A stretch of 64,000 nucleotides of DNA. Source: Myxococcus llanfairpwllgwyngyllgogerychwyrndrobwllllantysiliogogogochensis. Lineage in GTDB: Bacteria > Myxococcota > Myxococcia > Myxococcales > Myxococcaceae. The notes beneath the pieces were generated by a model, which did no database searches, was not told the origin of the DNA, and saw only the letters and a program-made list of their open reading frames with translations. The position numbers and the translations under genes were made by a program. This document shows, in pieces, positions 26,036 to 35,629 of the stretch (positions within the stretch are counted from its first letter, which is position 1; each line of letters opens with the position of its first letter). The stretch spans positions 1 through 64,000 of the forward strand of contig NZ_VIFM01000027.1 in assembly GCF_006636215.1 (NCBI RefSeq), given 5' to 3'.

Positions 26036-26736
26036 ACGCGGCACGGACGGCGCAGTGCCCGAGCGACCTCGCGCTCGAGGAGCACCTGCTCCACGCGAAT
26101 CCCGCCACTGCCCGGCACATCGCCGGGTGTGCCCATTGCCAGACCTGGGAACGGTCCGCCGCGGAGGCCTCGCGCGCGTTCGCCCGCGAGAACCCTCGCT
26201 GGATGGCGACGACCCAGGCCAGGTCCCGGCCTCTGCCGCGATGGGCGCCACTGCTGCCGGCGGCCGCCCTCGCCGCGGCCGCCCTGTTCTTCCTCCGCTC
26301 CCCTCCCCCGGAGTCCCCGCTCTATGCGACCAAGGGCGAGGAGCTCACCGTCTACATCGGAGGGCAGGGAGCGCCGCGAGCCGCGACCCAGGGCGAGCGG
26401 GTGCGACCAGGAGAGGCGCTCCGCTTCCAGGTCGCGCCGGGCGCGGCGGCCTTTGTCTGGATTGCCTCCGTCGACTCGACGGGCGCCGTCTCCCGCCTCG
26501 TGCCCGCGGAAGGGACGACACCACTCGCGGTGGACGGGACACAGCTGCTTCCGGGCAGCGCGGTGCTCGATGCGGCTGAAGGCCCGGAGCGGATCTGGGC
26601 GGTGATGTCGCGGGAGCCCCTGAGCTGGGCCGTCGTGGAGCAGGCTCTCCAGGGGAGCCCGGTGCGGGACTCCACGACAGTTCAAATCCCCGGCGCTCGG
26701 ACCGCCACGGTGTTGCTCGAGCGCGGCGCTCCATGA
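26032..26736 (+). CDS. ZAS-type membrane anti-sigma factor with DUF4384-like domain
   Basis: 234 residues. The N-terminus has a zinc-binding ZAS-like motif (H29-x3-C33-x2-C36 in HIAGCAHCQTW), as in zf-HC2 anti-sigma factors. One transmembrane helix follows (~72-89, WAPLLPAAALAAAALFFL). The extracytoplasmic part (EELTVYIGGQG, ALRFQVAPGAAAFVWIASVDSTGAVSRLVPAEG) resembles DUF4384, a domain often found next to caspase-like proteins. It overlaps both neighbours by four bases, indicating translational coupling. It probably holds the sigma factor inactive until an envelope signal. Confidence 0.82.
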   Translation: MNAARTAQCPSDLALEEHLLHANPATARHIAGCAHCQTWERSAAEASRAFARENPRWMATTQARSRPLPRWAPLLPAAALAAAALFFLRSPPPESPLYATKGEELTVYIGGQGAPRAATQGERVRPGEALRFQVAPGAAAFVWIASVDSTGAVSRLVPAEGTTPLAVDGTQLLPGSAVLDAAEGPERIWAVMSREPLSWAVVEQALQGSPVRDSTTVQIPGARTATVLLERGAP

Positions 26737-28277
26737 GCCGGCTTGCGTTGCTCCTCGTGTTCTTCTTCGCGGCTTCCGCGAAGGCCCAGTTGCCCGAACG
26801 GCGCTTTGCTCTCGCGGTCGGCGGCAACGTGGGCGCACCGGGCCACGCGCGGCTCCGCTTCGCGGAGGCGGATGCCTCGCGCTTCGCGGACACGCTGAAG
26901 GAGCTCGGGGGCTTTCACGGCGAGGACGTGCGCGTGCTTCATCAGCCCACTCGCGCGCGGCTGCTCGCGGAGGTGCGAGCGCTCGAACAGCGCATCGCCG
27001 AAGCGGCCCGCCACTCCTCGCGGCGAAACCTGCTGCTCCTCTACTGGTCCGGGCATGCCACGGAGCAAGGCCTGGAGCTGGGAAGCGAGAGCCTCTCCTT
27101 CGCCGAGCTGAGGAAGCTGCTCGGGGCCTCGCGTGCGCACGTGCGACTGGCTTTCGTGGATGCGTGCAGGTCCGGAGGGCTCATCACCCCGAAGGGGGCG
27201 AAGGCCCTTCCCGGTGGCTTCGCGCTCGACGTCACGAGCGACGAGTCCCCGGATGGGACCGCGATTCTCGCGTCCTCGGGTCCAGGGGAGAACGCGCTCG
27301 AGAGCGCGGAGCTGCGCGGGAGCTTCTTCACGCACCACCTGACGGCCGGGCTTCGCGGCGCCGCGGACGCCGATGGAGACAGTCGCATCACGCTCCAGGA
27401 AGCCTATCGCTATGCCTATGCGAAGACCGTCTCCCATACGGCCGAGGTCTCCGGAGTCGCCCAGCGCCCAACGTATGCCCTGGACCTGAAGGGAAAGGGC
27501 GAGCTCGTGCTCACCGAGCTGCGCCACGCGGACGCGCGTCTTGTCTTCGCTCCGGGGACGGAGCCCGACAGGCGCTGGCTCGTCGTGCGCGACGAGGGGC
27601 TCGGCGAGGTGCTGGAGCTCCGAGAGGACCCGGTGAAGCCACGGCAGCTCGCGCTGCGTGCCGGAAGCTACCGGCTGATTCGCACGACCGCGGACGATGT
27701 CCGGACCGGCGCCTTCGCACTCGTGCGCGGGGAGGAGCGGACGGCCACGACCGTCACGCTGACGCAGCGGCCTTTCGCCGAGCGCGGAGAGAAGGGAGGC
27801 GAGGCCGTCGGACGGAAGCTGGAGTTGCTCGCCGCGGTCGGTCTCAACACACCGCCACTTCGGGGCATGGGACTTGCGCCCGCGCTGGTGCTGGGAGGGG
27901 ACGTCGCGATGGGGACATCCCAGACGCTGCGGCTCCGCGCGAGATACCAGGACGGCCGGGGCCAGGATGCCGGGCTGCCCTACGCGCTCCGGAGCCTGGG
28001 AGGGGATGTCGCGTGGCTCTGGCGGCTTCCTGTCCGGGGGCTCGAAGCCGGTGGCAGGCTGGGGGCGGATGCGGTCCGGCAGTCGGTGGCGAGCACGTCG
28101 GAAGGGACGGCGTTCCGCGGACGCGTGGGGGCGGTGCTCTCCCATGCGCTGCCCCTCGGGGGCCGGGTCTCCTGGTTCTCGGAGGTGGAGGCACAGCTCG
28201 CCTCGTTCAGGCTGAATGACCGCGTGGTCCTTCGGCCCGCGGTCGAAGCCGTCACCGGCCTGGGCTTCCGACTCTGA
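26733..28277 (+). CDS. secreted caspase-like protein (peptidase C14 fold) with C-terminal barrel-like domain
   Basis: 514 residues. Sec signal peptide MSRLALLLVFFFAASAKA. Residues ~23-230 form a C14 caspase/metacaspase p20-like domain: FALAVGGN, ADASRFADTLKELGGF, the catalytic His108 in YWSGHA and Cys145 in VDACRSGG, then LASSGPGENALES and an EF-hand-like loop DADGDSRITLQEA (212-224). After a beta linker, residues ~345-514 are alternating amphipathic strands ending in GLGFRL, which looks like an outer-membrane barrel. The dyad is intact, so protease activity is plausible, but outside the cytoplasm. It overlaps the anti-sigma gene by four bases and the next gene by one. Confidence 0.85.
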   Translation: MSRLALLLVFFFAASAKAQLPERRFALAVGGNVGAPGHARLRFAEADASRFADTLKELGGFHGEDVRVLHQPTRARLLAEVRALEQRIAEAARHSSRRNLLLLYWSGHATEQGLELGSESLSFAELRKLLGASRAHVRLAFVDACRSGGLITPKGAKALPGGFALDVTSDESPDGTAILASSGPGENALESAELRGSFFTHHLTAGLRGAADADGDSRITLQEAYRYAYAKTVSHTAEVSGVAQRPTYALDLKGKGELVLTELRHADARLVFAPGTEPDRRWLVVRDEGLGEVLELREDPVKPRQLALRAGSYRLIRTTADDVRTGAFALVRGEERTATTVTLTQRPFAERGEKGGEAVGRKLELLAAVGLNTPPLRGMGLAPALVLGGDVAMGTSQTLRLRARYQDGRGQDAGLPYALRSLGGDVAWLWRLPVRGLEAGGRLGADAVRQSVASTSEGTAFRGRVGAVLSHALPLGGRVSWFSEVEAQLASFRLNDRVVLRPAVEAVTGLGFRL

Positions 28278-29557
28278 TGCGTGACGTCCTCCTCATCGCG
28301 GCCCTGGGCCTCTTCGCGTGCGCGTGTGGTGAAGGCCTCTTCGATGCACGCGGGCGGCCCGACGTGCGTGTCATCGGACGCGAAGGCGGCACCGTCACCT
28401 CCCGCGATGGTCGCCTCCGGGTGACCCTTCCGCCGGGAGCACTCAAGAGCGAGGAGACCGTCTCACTCCGGGAGCTGGGGGTGCGGAGCTGGTCGGTGGG
28501 GGTGGCTTATGCCCTGGAGCCTTCCATGCGGACGCTCGCCGTCCCCGCGCGGGTGGAGATGCGCGCCGAGTCGGCCCCGGGCCACCGTGGCCCCGCCTCC
28601 CTTGTCCGGATGACCCGGGATGGCCTCCCAGCCCCGATGGCCGGTTCCTGGAGCGAAGGGACGCGGAGCTTCGGCCAGCTCTCCGCACTCGAGGACCTCG
28701 GGCTCGCGCAGCCCCTGTGCTCCGAACCCATCGAATGCGCGGATGGCTTCCGGTGCGAGGACGGCGCGTGCAAGTCCTGTCCCGCCAACGTCTCCTGCCG
28801 GGCCAACCCGGACCTTCCCGGCCCGCGGAACACCGGCGTCCCCCCGGGCACGACGCTGGTCCGGCATGAGGGAGACGTCGTGCTGGACACACCGGGGGCC
28901 GTGCTCGAGGACCGGGACATCCACGGTCGACTCATCATCCGCGCGAACGACGTCACCGTGCGCCGGTGTGTCGTGCACGCGCCGGTACCCCGCGAGATTG
29001 ACGGCATCATCAACGTCTCAGGGGCGACGGGCGTCCTGCTGGAGGACATCGAGGTCTTCGCCGAGGAGTCCTCGACGCTCCAGTGGGGCGTGGTGGGAGG
29101 AGGCTTCACCGCGCGCCGGCTCGACGTGCATGGGGTGGTGGTGGGGATGGGCCTGCGGTCCGGCGCTCGGGTGGAGTCCTCGTGGATCCACGCATTGGAC
29201 CCGGTGGGCGCCCAGTACGGCATCAGCGTCTTCGAAGGGCGCGACATCGGCATCTATGACAGCAACGTGCATGGCCCCGGGGAAGACATCGGCGCGGCGG
29301 TCTTCGTGAACCAGCAAGTGGGGCCCACGCGAGACGTGAGGGTGGAACGCAACCGGCTCGACCGCGGCAGTTGCATCGTGAACCTGGGACATGCGGGCGG
29401 CACAAGCCTTCAAGGCATGGTGGTGCGCAACAACGTCTTCGGCGCCCGGACGGTCTACGACTGCGCCGTGCTCGTGAGCACCCAGACGCAGCTGTCCGCC
29501 GAGGGCAACGTCTGGGAGGCCACGGGTGTGGAGGTCCCCATCGAGCGACACGATTGA
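28277..29557 (+). CDS. lipoprotein with right-handed beta-helix
   Basis: 426 residues. Short lipoprotein signal (LLIAALGLFACAC). Residues ~30-135 look like a ZU5-type beta segment (EGGTVTSRDGRLRVTLPPGAL). A small Cys-rich stretch follows (CADGFRCEDGACKSC), then a parallel beta-helix (~180-420: DRDIHGRLIIRANDVTVRRCVVHAP, VLLEDIEVFAEE, VRVERNRLDRG). Its beta-helix starts with NTGVPPGTTL, also present as NTGVPAGTQL in the convergent neighbour at 29589. Its start shares one base with the caspase gene's stop. It probably binds or cleaves an extracellular polysaccharide. Confidence 0.82.
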   Translation: MRDVLLIAALGLFACACGEGLFDARGRPDVRVIGREGGTVTSRDGRLRVTLPPGALKSEETVSLRELGVRSWSVGVAYALEPSMRTLAVPARVEMRAESAPGHRGPASLVRMTRDGLPAPMAGSWSEGTRSFGQLSALEDLGLAQPLCSEPIECADGFRCEDGACKSCPANVSCRANPDLPGPRNTGVPPGTTLVRHEGDVVLDTPGAVLEDRDIHGRLIIRANDVTVRRCVVHAPVPREIDGIINVSGATGVLLEDIEVFAEESSTLQWGVVGGGFTARRLDVHGVVVGMGLRSGARVESSWIHALDPVGAQYGISVFEGRDIGIYDSNVHGPGEDIGAAVFVNQQVGPTRDVRVERNRLDRGSCIVNLGHAGGTSLQGMVVRNNVFGARTVYDCAVLVSTQTQLSAEGNVWEATGVEVPIERHD

Positions 29558-29569
29558 GACCTCCGGGAT

Positions 29570-29585
29570 GCCGCCCTGAGGCGGC
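29570..29585. terminator. bidirectional terminator between convergent beta-helix genes
   Basis: GCCGCC-CTGA-GGCGGC, a perfect 6-bp stem with a 4-base loop, in the 31-base gap between two stops. Confidence 0.5.
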
Positions 29586-29588
29586 TCG

Positions 29589-31274
29589 CTAGTTCGACGG
29601 AGGAAGGACCGTTCCGTCCTCCCAGGTGTTGTTGGACCAGACGTTCCCCGGCTCCGAGGTGTCGAAGCTGGTGATGGCCCCGTACCAGCCGCAGCGCCCG
29701 CTCTGACCGCGACCGAAGACGTTGCCGATGAAGCGGATGTTGTTCGTCGCGCCCGAGTAGGGCTTGCCCTGGGACGACCCGCCATAGGCGCAGAAGCCAC
29801 CCGTCGTGCCGGGGAAGAAGTTGTTCTCCACCAGGTTGTTCTCCACCGGAGCGAAGTCGCCATAGCCGGTGAGCGCCGCCGAACAGCCCGCGTCGGGCGG
29901 CACGTCCGGCGCGTCGCAGACGATGGTGTTGTGCCGGAGCGTGACATTCCGGCCCATCCGGATGCCGGACTCGTGCGCGGTCCCCGTCTCGTCCGTCATC
30001 TGGCCATGGACGTAGGAGTCGCGAATCTCGCAGTCGTGCCAGCAGTGGATGGAGCGATTGCCACCCTGCACGTGCACGCGAACGGCGGTGAAGTTCACGG
30101 CGCCTACTCCCGTGACGATGCGGTCACCCGCGTCGACGTGGGAGTCGGTGAGCGTGAAGGAGAAGCCGGTGGAGTTCTCGTCGGTGGAGACACTCCCGTT
30201 GATCTTCGAGTTGCGGATGATGACGCCCGCCGCGCGGATGGTGAGGTCGCAGTTCACCGTCTTGGAGTCGATGAGCGTGTTGGCCACGGAGATGGAGCAC
30301 GGTCCGGTGTAGGGCGTGAGCTGCGTTCCCGCCGGCACTCCTGTATTGCTCGCATTCGGAAAGCCGCCGGCCGGAGGGCTGGAGCCGGTCGTCGCCGTGA
30401 CGGCGTTCGAGTCGGCGCTGAGATTGCCCGCGGCATCACGCGCCTTCACCAGGTAGCTGTAGGCCGTGGCCGCCGTGAGGCCCGTGTCCGAGTAGGTGCG
30501 GCTCGCCGTGGAGGCGATCTTCACGCCATCGCGGAAGATGTCGTAGGCCGCGACGCCGACATTGTCCGTGGAGGCATTCCAGCCCAGGTTGATGGCGCTC
30601 GCGGACGCCGCGGACGCGACGAGTCCCAAGGGGGCGGTCGGCGCCTGGGTATCCGGCGAGGGCTCGGTGCTGTCCGGAAGGAAGACCACATCCACGGCGT
30701 AGTCGGTGTTCTGGTAGCCCTGCGTCGGAAAGCCGCCGCCATAGCGATAGACGCCGTTGACCCCGTCCACGCCCGATGCGAGTCCCCGGATGGGGCCGCG
30801 TGACTTCTCCGTGTTGAAGCCGCCCACGGTGGCGCCGTACCGTCCGGCCGCCGCGTAGTACGACACGACATAGGTGGTCCCCGCGATGACGGTGATGGGG
30901 GAAGCGAAGCGCACCGTCTGCCAACCCGTCGTCGTCTCGCTCGTGGAGGTCGCCTCCGCGAGCTTCGCGCCCGCCCGGTTCCACAGACTCACGCGGTGCG
31001 GACCGGCATTCTGGGCCCCTCCCTTGAAGAAGCGCACGCCACGGACCGTGCCCGGAACGGACACGCGGAACTTCATCCCCAGCTCCACCGCGCCGGTATC
31101 GCTGTCCATCGCGATGGTGGGGCGCGCCGAGTCGAGGAAGAGCGAAACCTCGCCCGCCTCGAGGGATTGGTGCTCACCGGCGAGCAACTCCTGGCGCGGG
31201 GAATCGTCCACGGTGCCGGCGGAACAGGCGGACAACACGATGAAAAGGACCGCTGCAAGACTCCGAACTCTCAT
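29589..31274 (-). CDS. lipoprotein: DUF4082 + fibronectin III + beta-helix
   Basis: 561 residues from ATG 31274 (GGAGG eight bases upstream). Lipobox LSAC. Residues ~50-190 match DUF4082 (LFLDSARPTIAMDSDTGAVELGMKFRVSVPGTVRGVRFFKG, TTYVVSYYAAAGRYG). Residues ~200-300 are an Fn3 domain (APTAPLGLVASAASASAINLGWNASTDNVGVAAYDIFRDG). The rest is a right-handed beta-helix (DLTIRAAGVIIRNSKINGSV, VTLRHNTIVCDAPDV). The layout resembles secreted polysaccharide-active proteins. No catalytic residues can be assigned. Confidence 0.85.
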   Translation of the reverse strand: MRVRSLAAVLFIVLSACSAGTVDDSPRQELLAGEHQSLEAGEVSLFLDSARPTIAMDSDTGAVELGMKFRVSVPGTVRGVRFFKGGAQNAGPHRVSLWNRAGAKLAEATSTSETTTGWQTVRFASPITVIAGTTYVVSYYAAAGRYGATVGGFNTEKSRGPIRGLASGVDGVNGVYRYGGGFPTQGYQNTDYAVDVVFLPDSTEPSPDTQAPTAPLGLVASAASASAINLGWNASTDNVGVAAYDIFRDGVKIASTASRTYSDTGLTAATAYSYLVKARDAAGNLSADSNAVTATTGSSPPAGGFPNASNTGVPAGTQLTPYTGPCSISVANTLIDSKTVNCDLTIRAAGVIIRNSKINGSVSTDENSTGFSFTLTDSHVDAGDRIVTGVGAVNFTAVRVHVQGGNRSIHCWHDCEIRDSYVHGQMTDETGTAHESGIRMGRNVTLRHNTIVCDAPDVPPDAGCSAALTGYGDFAPVENNLVENNFFPGTTGGFCAYGGSSQGKPYSGATNNIRFIGNVFGRGQSGRCGWYGAITSFDTSEPGNVWSNNTWEDGTVLPPSN

Positions 31275-31389
31275 GGGCACTGCCTCCGAAGGATTTCTTT
31301 TCGGGCGGCTAATGCGCGAGCCGCGATTCATGGGAACCCGAAGCGCACGAAAAAGCCCTGGCACCTTTCTGTCGGTGAAAGGCCCTGAG

Positions 31390-31414
31390 GCTGCCCCGCG
31401 AAAAACGGGGCAGC
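31390..31414 (-). terminator. strong hairpin after the class C serine hydrolase
   Basis: GCTGCCCCG (31390-31398) pairs with CGGGGCAGC (31406-31414) around a 7-base A-rich loop, 25 bases beyond the hydrolase stop. A second small hairpin, CCTTTC...GAAAGG, lies at 31364-31382. Confidence 0.6.
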
Positions 31415-31439
31415 TCCAGGCACCGGGTAGAACGCGACG

Positions 31440-32612
31440 CTATTTCTTGCAGGTCGTCGCCGCATCGACCTTGGCCACGTCGGCGCCCCACAGGCAGACG
31501 ATGCGGTCCAAAGCCACGCCGCTGCGGGAGTTGCTGAAGAAGACGATGCCGTCGCCGGATTGCGGACGCATCGAGAAGAAGGCGCGGAAGCCGGCCTGGT
31601 TGCGTCCGTCGTGACCGACGGCGGTGCTGCCGTCACCGAGGCGTTCGATGAAGAGGCCCAGGCCGTAGGCCGGCGCATCGGGTGCGCGCGGCGTGCTCAG
31701 TTCCGCGGGGGTGTACAGCTGTGCAAGTTGCGCCTGGCTCAGAGGATGCGCGCCGGCGGTGTTCGCCATGCCGGCAATCATCCAGCGGGCAAAGTCGCGG
31801 ACGGTAGTGGTCAGCGTCGACGGCGCCTGCTCGACGTAGTAGCGCATCGGCACCGGCGCACCATCGTCGCCGTGTCCCTGCGCCGCGCCGACCAGCACCT
31901 CCGGCGTCATGGCGACGCTGCTGTGTTTCATGCCCAGCGGCCGGAACACCAGCTCACGCGCCAGGTCTGAATACTTGCGCTTCGAGGTCCGCTCGATGGC
32001 CAGTTGCATCAGGGTGTAGCCGCCGCCGGAGTACTGGAGCTTCGCACCGACCGGTGCGAACAGCTCCACCGCGCCGCGTCCATTCGTCTTGCCGGCCAGC
32101 GACTCCTCCAGGCTCGGCAGCTCCTTGAAATCGAGCCACCCTTGGTACCCACCCAAGGTCGTGCCCGCGGTGTGGGACAGCAGGCGACGGATTGTGATGA
32201 GTCGATGGTCGAACTGGCTCTGCGCCAGCGGCCACGGCGACAGCATATCGGCCACGGGTTTATCCAACGGCACGCTCCCCTGCTCGGCCAGACGCATCGC
32301 CACCCAGCTGGCGACCGGCTTCGCCAGGGAGGCGGCGCTGAACACCGTGTCGGGGGTCACCGGCACCTTGCCCGCGTGGTCCGCGAAGCCGAAGCCCTTG
32401 GCGTAGACCAGCTTGCCTCCGACAATCAGCCCCACCGCCGCGCCTGGGATACGGGCTTCTTTCATGAGGGCCGGCACTTCGCGCTCGATGACCTGGGCGA
32501 ACGTCGGCGCCGCGACGGCGGGCACGGCGAGGGGGCCTGGCCTGGCCTGGAGGCCCTGGGCCTGGGCGAGGGACAGCGGAAGGATGAGGGACAGCAGGAG
32601 CACGGCACGCAT
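31440..32612 (-). CDS. class C beta-lactamase-related serine hydrolase
   Basis: 390 residues from ATG 32612 with a Sec signal peptide (MRAVLLLSLILPLSLAQAQ). Active-site motif S-x-x-K is SLAK in VFSAASLAKPV; the second motif is YSG in LQYSGGGYTLMQLAIE; the third-motif region reads VGHDGRNQAGFRAFF (HDG in place of KTG). This is the pattern of esterase/D-peptidase-like members rather than true AmpC. It acts in the periplasm. The final CLWGADVAKVDAATTCKK tail has a cysteine pair. Confidence 0.88.
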   Translation of the reverse strand: MRAVLLLSLILPLSLAQAQGLQARPGPLAVPAVAAPTFAQVIEREVPALMKEARIPGAAVGLIVGGKLVYAKGFGFADHAGKVPVTPDTVFSAASLAKPVASWVAMRLAEQGSVPLDKPVADMLSPWPLAQSQFDHRLITIRRLLSHTAGTTLGGYQGWLDFKELPSLEESLAGKTNGRGAVELFAPVGAKLQYSGGGYTLMQLAIERTSKRKYSDLARELVFRPLGMKHSSVAMTPEVLVGAAQGHGDDGAPVPMRYYVEQAPSTLTTTVRDFARWMIAGMANTAGAHPLSQAQLAQLYTPAELSTPRAPDAPAYGLGLFIERLGDGSTAVGHDGRNQAGFRAFFSMRPQSGDGIVFFSNSRSGVALDRIVCLWGADVAKVDAATTCKK

Positions 32613-32992
32613 GAGCGTTCCTCCGCAAGGGGGTACGGAGAAGAGGATGCGGTAGCCGGCGCGGCGCGTGGGGTGCCCGTCGCCCAACGTCTCACAGCGT
32701 CGCCGGAGTGCGCGTGGGGCGGCGCCGCGCGACGTCGTTCCTGGGGCTCACCGGCGCTGTTGCGGTGCGCTACCCTTCCCTGTCACGGCCCCGTCGATTC
32801 GCGGAGGCAGGCGGTTCCATGTCATGGACTTTCTGTCCATGGTCCTCGAGGGCAGGTCGGCTGGTGGTCTGAGGACGCCGGCCATCAAGGTGTTGCGCGC
32901 TGAGCCGTTGCGGGCAAGGAGAGGTGTCGTTCATTCCATGGGGGGGACGGTCCATTCCGGGCTCCATCCTGCTCTTTGGGGGAAGACACTCG
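32613..32992. other. 380-base divergent intergenic region
   Basis: Separates the serine hydrolase from the DUF4215 lipoprotein. No convincing gene; it presumably carries promoters for both. GGGGGAAG before ATG 32993 can serve as RBS. Confidence 0.4.
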
Positions 32993-35398
32993 ATGCGAAG
33001 CCGTCCTGGCATGCCGTGGTCGTGGGGGCTGGGCCTTGCGCTGGCCTTGTCGCTGGGGGCGTGTGGTGTGGAGCCGTTGGAGGAGAAGGTTCGTCTTCCG
33101 GAGGATGGGGCGCTGACGCGTGAGCGTTTGGACGCCTTGTTGACGTGGGACCCGTATGCGGACGCCGTGGCGTCGGGCACCACGGCGACGGTGCTCAACG
33201 CGAGCGCGGCGCTGGGCGCTCCGGACGGGCAGGCGGCGACACTGCTGGGCTTGCTCAACTCAGCGCTGGTGCTGGACCTGGGCCAGGGAGAGGAAGGCAA
33301 CGGCGACCTGCGCGTCTACTACCAGGGCCTGTCATTGGCGCTGGTGGCCCAGGTGGACTTCCTGAAGGCGGATGGGACGTTCATTGGCTCCAGTTCGTTG
33401 CACCTGGTGGAACTGGGCCTGGGGACGCATGTCGCGGTGGCGACGTACCCGGGGAACCAGCCCTATCGCTACGTGCGACTGAGGGGCGCGGTGCTCGCGC
33501 TCTACCTGGTGGACGCGGTGGAGACGTCGCTGCGGCCCATCTGTGGTGATGGGGTGATTGGTGGGGTCGAAATCTGTGACGACGGCAATCAGCTCTCTGG
33601 AGACGGCTGCAGCAGCGTCTGCAAAGTGGAGCCGGGCTACACCTGCACGGGACAGCCGAGCGTCTGCGACAACAACTCAGCGCCCACGGTCGAGGACGTC
33701 CACGCAACCACCCCCGAGGACACCTCGGTGAACATCACCATCCCCGCGGCGGACCCGGATGGCGACGCGCTTGTTTTCTCCTACACCTCGCCGAGCAACG
33801 GCACGCTCACAGGCACGGGCGCGACGGTGACGTACACCCCGAACGCGAACTTCGCCGGAGAGGACACCTTCCAGGTCACGGTCTCCGACGGCGAGAAGCA
33901 GGCCACGGCCACGGTGACGGTGACGGTGACGCCGGTCAATGACGCACCCGTGGCGGCCTCCGCCTCGGTGACGGTGAACTACAACACGTCGACGCCCATC
34001 ACGTTGGCGGCCACGGACGTGGACGGGGACGCGCTTACGTACACGGTGACGGCTCCTCCCGCTCACGGAACCCTGTCCGGGACGGGCGCCCAGTTGCTCT
34101 ACTCGCCAGCCGTGGACTTCCATGGGGAGGACTCGTTCACCTTCACGGCCAGCGACGGCACACAGACCTCCAATACCGCCACGGTCAGCATCACTGTCAG
34201 GCCGCCGCCTGTCTGTGGCGACGGCAACACCGATTCAGGTGAGGTGTGTGACGACGGCAACCGCGTCGCGGGGGATGGCTGCCGGGCGGACTGCCAGGGC
34301 GTGGAGGTGTGCGGCGACGGCCTGGTCGACAGCGCCACGGGAGAGCAGTGCGATGATGGCGGCACGACCCCGGGGGATGGCTGCGACGCCACGTGCCAAC
34401 TGGATGCCTTCTCGAATGTGCCCCCCACGCTCATCAGCGGGACGCTGAACTGCACCACGGCCAACTCGAACACAGGGCGCAAGGCGGCGGTGGATGCACT
34501 GGGGCGCTTCTACGTCGTCATGCGGTGTGGTGGCGAGGTCCATGTCAGCGTGAGCGTGGACCGTGGCCTCACCTGGGTGGGGCCCACTTCCCTGGGAATC
34601 ACCAACGCGGCGGAGGTCGCGATTGAAGGCGGCCCCACGGGAGTCGCGTACGTCGCGGCGACGGCGAGCCCGGGCGTGGTGCTGTTCACCCGGACCGTCG
34701 ACGCGGGAGCGAGCTGGGAGGCGCCGCGGTCCCTCAGTGCGGCCGCCAACGCCACCATCAGTCTGGATTCCAGGGGCGACGCCCTCTACATCTCCGTCTC
34801 GCGAGGCAGCGTAGGGGTGCGCGTCCTCCGGAACTTCGCACGAGGCGCGAACGACTTCAGCGCGACAGACGTGGACCAGGCCAATGCCTACTTCGACGTC
34901 CTCGTGGACAAGATCAGCGGAGATGTCTTCTCGGTGAGTGACTCCCCCGCCTTCCGCATCAGCCGCAGCAGCGACCAGGGGACCAGCTTCGGCCCGCTGA
35001 GCTCCCCGCCGGGGCAGGCTTTTTTCTCGGACTGGACGGGCTCCAACGGCTTCATCTACGCCACGGGCACCAACGGGGACAACAACGTGGACGTCATCCC
35101 CATGTCCGCGCCGGGGACAAGCACCCAGGTGCCGGGCCTCCCCACGGACGTCACTTCCGCTCCTCGTAGGACGATTGACTCGGACGCGCTTGGCAACGCG
35201 TACATCGCCACCCAGCGGGGGACGGGCGACATCCAGTTGGACCGGATGCTCGTGGGAGCCGTCATGATTCTGGCCACGGATGCCAGGACGGTGGGACCGG
35301 GCGCCGTGCCAGCGGTCGCGGCGCTCCCGTCGAATGGCGGCGCCCTGGTGGCCTATACGAACGGCACCAGTGTCTACGCCTCGGTAGTGGTCTACTGA
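32993..35398 (+). CDS. lipoprotein with DUF4215 repeats, cadherin-like domains and sialidase-like propeller
   Basis: 801 residues from ATG 32993. Lipobox LGAC. Domain order: a beta-rich N-domain (~40-180); one DUF4215 Cys-rich repeat ([27 protein letters not shown]); two tandem cadherin-like/Big_17 domains ([65 protein letters not shown]); two more DUF4215 repeats (~400-460); then a sialidase/BNR-like propeller ([33 protein letters not shown]). No MYXO-CTERM tail is present. Likely a surface adhesin or structural protein. A perfect 14-bp terminator stem follows. Confidence 0.88.
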   Translation: MRSRPGMPWSWGLGLALALSLGACGVEPLEEKVRLPEDGALTRERLDALLTWDPYADAVASGTTATVLNASAALGAPDGQAATLLGLLNSALVLDLGQGEEGNGDLRVYYQGLSLALVAQVDFLKADGTFIGSSSLHLVELGLGTHVAVATYPGNQPYRYVRLRGAVLALYLVDAVETSLRPICGDGVIGGVEICDDGNQLSGDGCSSVCKVEPGYTCTGQPSVCDNNSAPTVEDVHATTPEDTSVNITIPAADPDGDALVFSYTSPSNGTLTGTGATVTYTPNANFAGEDTFQVTVSDGEKQATATVTVTVTPVNDAPVAASASVTVNYNTSTPITLAATDVDGDALTYTVTAPPAHGTLSGTGAQLLYSPAVDFHGEDSFTFTASDGTQTSNTATVSITVRPPPVCGDGNTDSGEVCDDGNRVAGDGCRADCQGVEVCGDGLVDSATGEQCDDGGTTPGDGCDATCQLDAFSNVPPTLISGTLNCTTANSNTGRKAAVDALGRFYVVMRCGGEVHVSVSVDRGLTWVGPTSLGITNAAEVAIEGGPTGVAYVAATASPGVVLFTRTVDAGASWEAPRSLSAAANATISLDSRGDALYISVSRGSVGVRVLRNFARGANDFSATDVDQANAYFDVLVDKISGDVFSVSDSPAFRISRSSDQGTSFGPLSSPPGQAFFSDWTGSNGFIYATGTNGDNNVDVIPMSAPGTSTQVPGLPTDVTSAPRRTIDSDALGNAYIATQRGTGDIQLDRMLVGAVMILATDARTVGPGAVPAVAALPSNGGALVAYTNGTSVYASVVVY

Positions 35399-35419
35399 AG
35401 CTGAAGCAACCGAGTCACT

Positions 35420-35456
35420 GATGCGCGCCTCCCAGGGACTTCGGGAGGCGCGCATC
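35420..35456 (+). terminator. 14-bp stem terminator
   Basis: GATGCGCGCCTCCC (35420-35433) pairs perfectly with 35443-35456 around a 9-base loop, 21 bases after the stop of the DUF4215 gene. No T-tract. Confidence 0.65.
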
Positions 35457-35629
35457 CAGTTCACCGTGATTGGGGCCACGCCTTCGAGCGGCGTTCCGGA
35501 GGGACGAAACCGCGTCCCCAGAGGACGCAATCGCTCCACCACGCAGCACATCACCGGGCGAATACAGCCTTACGCCATGTTGGACTGTGCATTGCACTGC
35601 ATTCCTGCCCACTCCGGAGGAACAGCCGC

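Noticed and set aside
31440-32612. True beta-lactamase resistance gene
   Set aside because: The third motif is HDG rather than KTG and the overall pattern fits esterase/peptidase relatives, so a resistance call is not justified.
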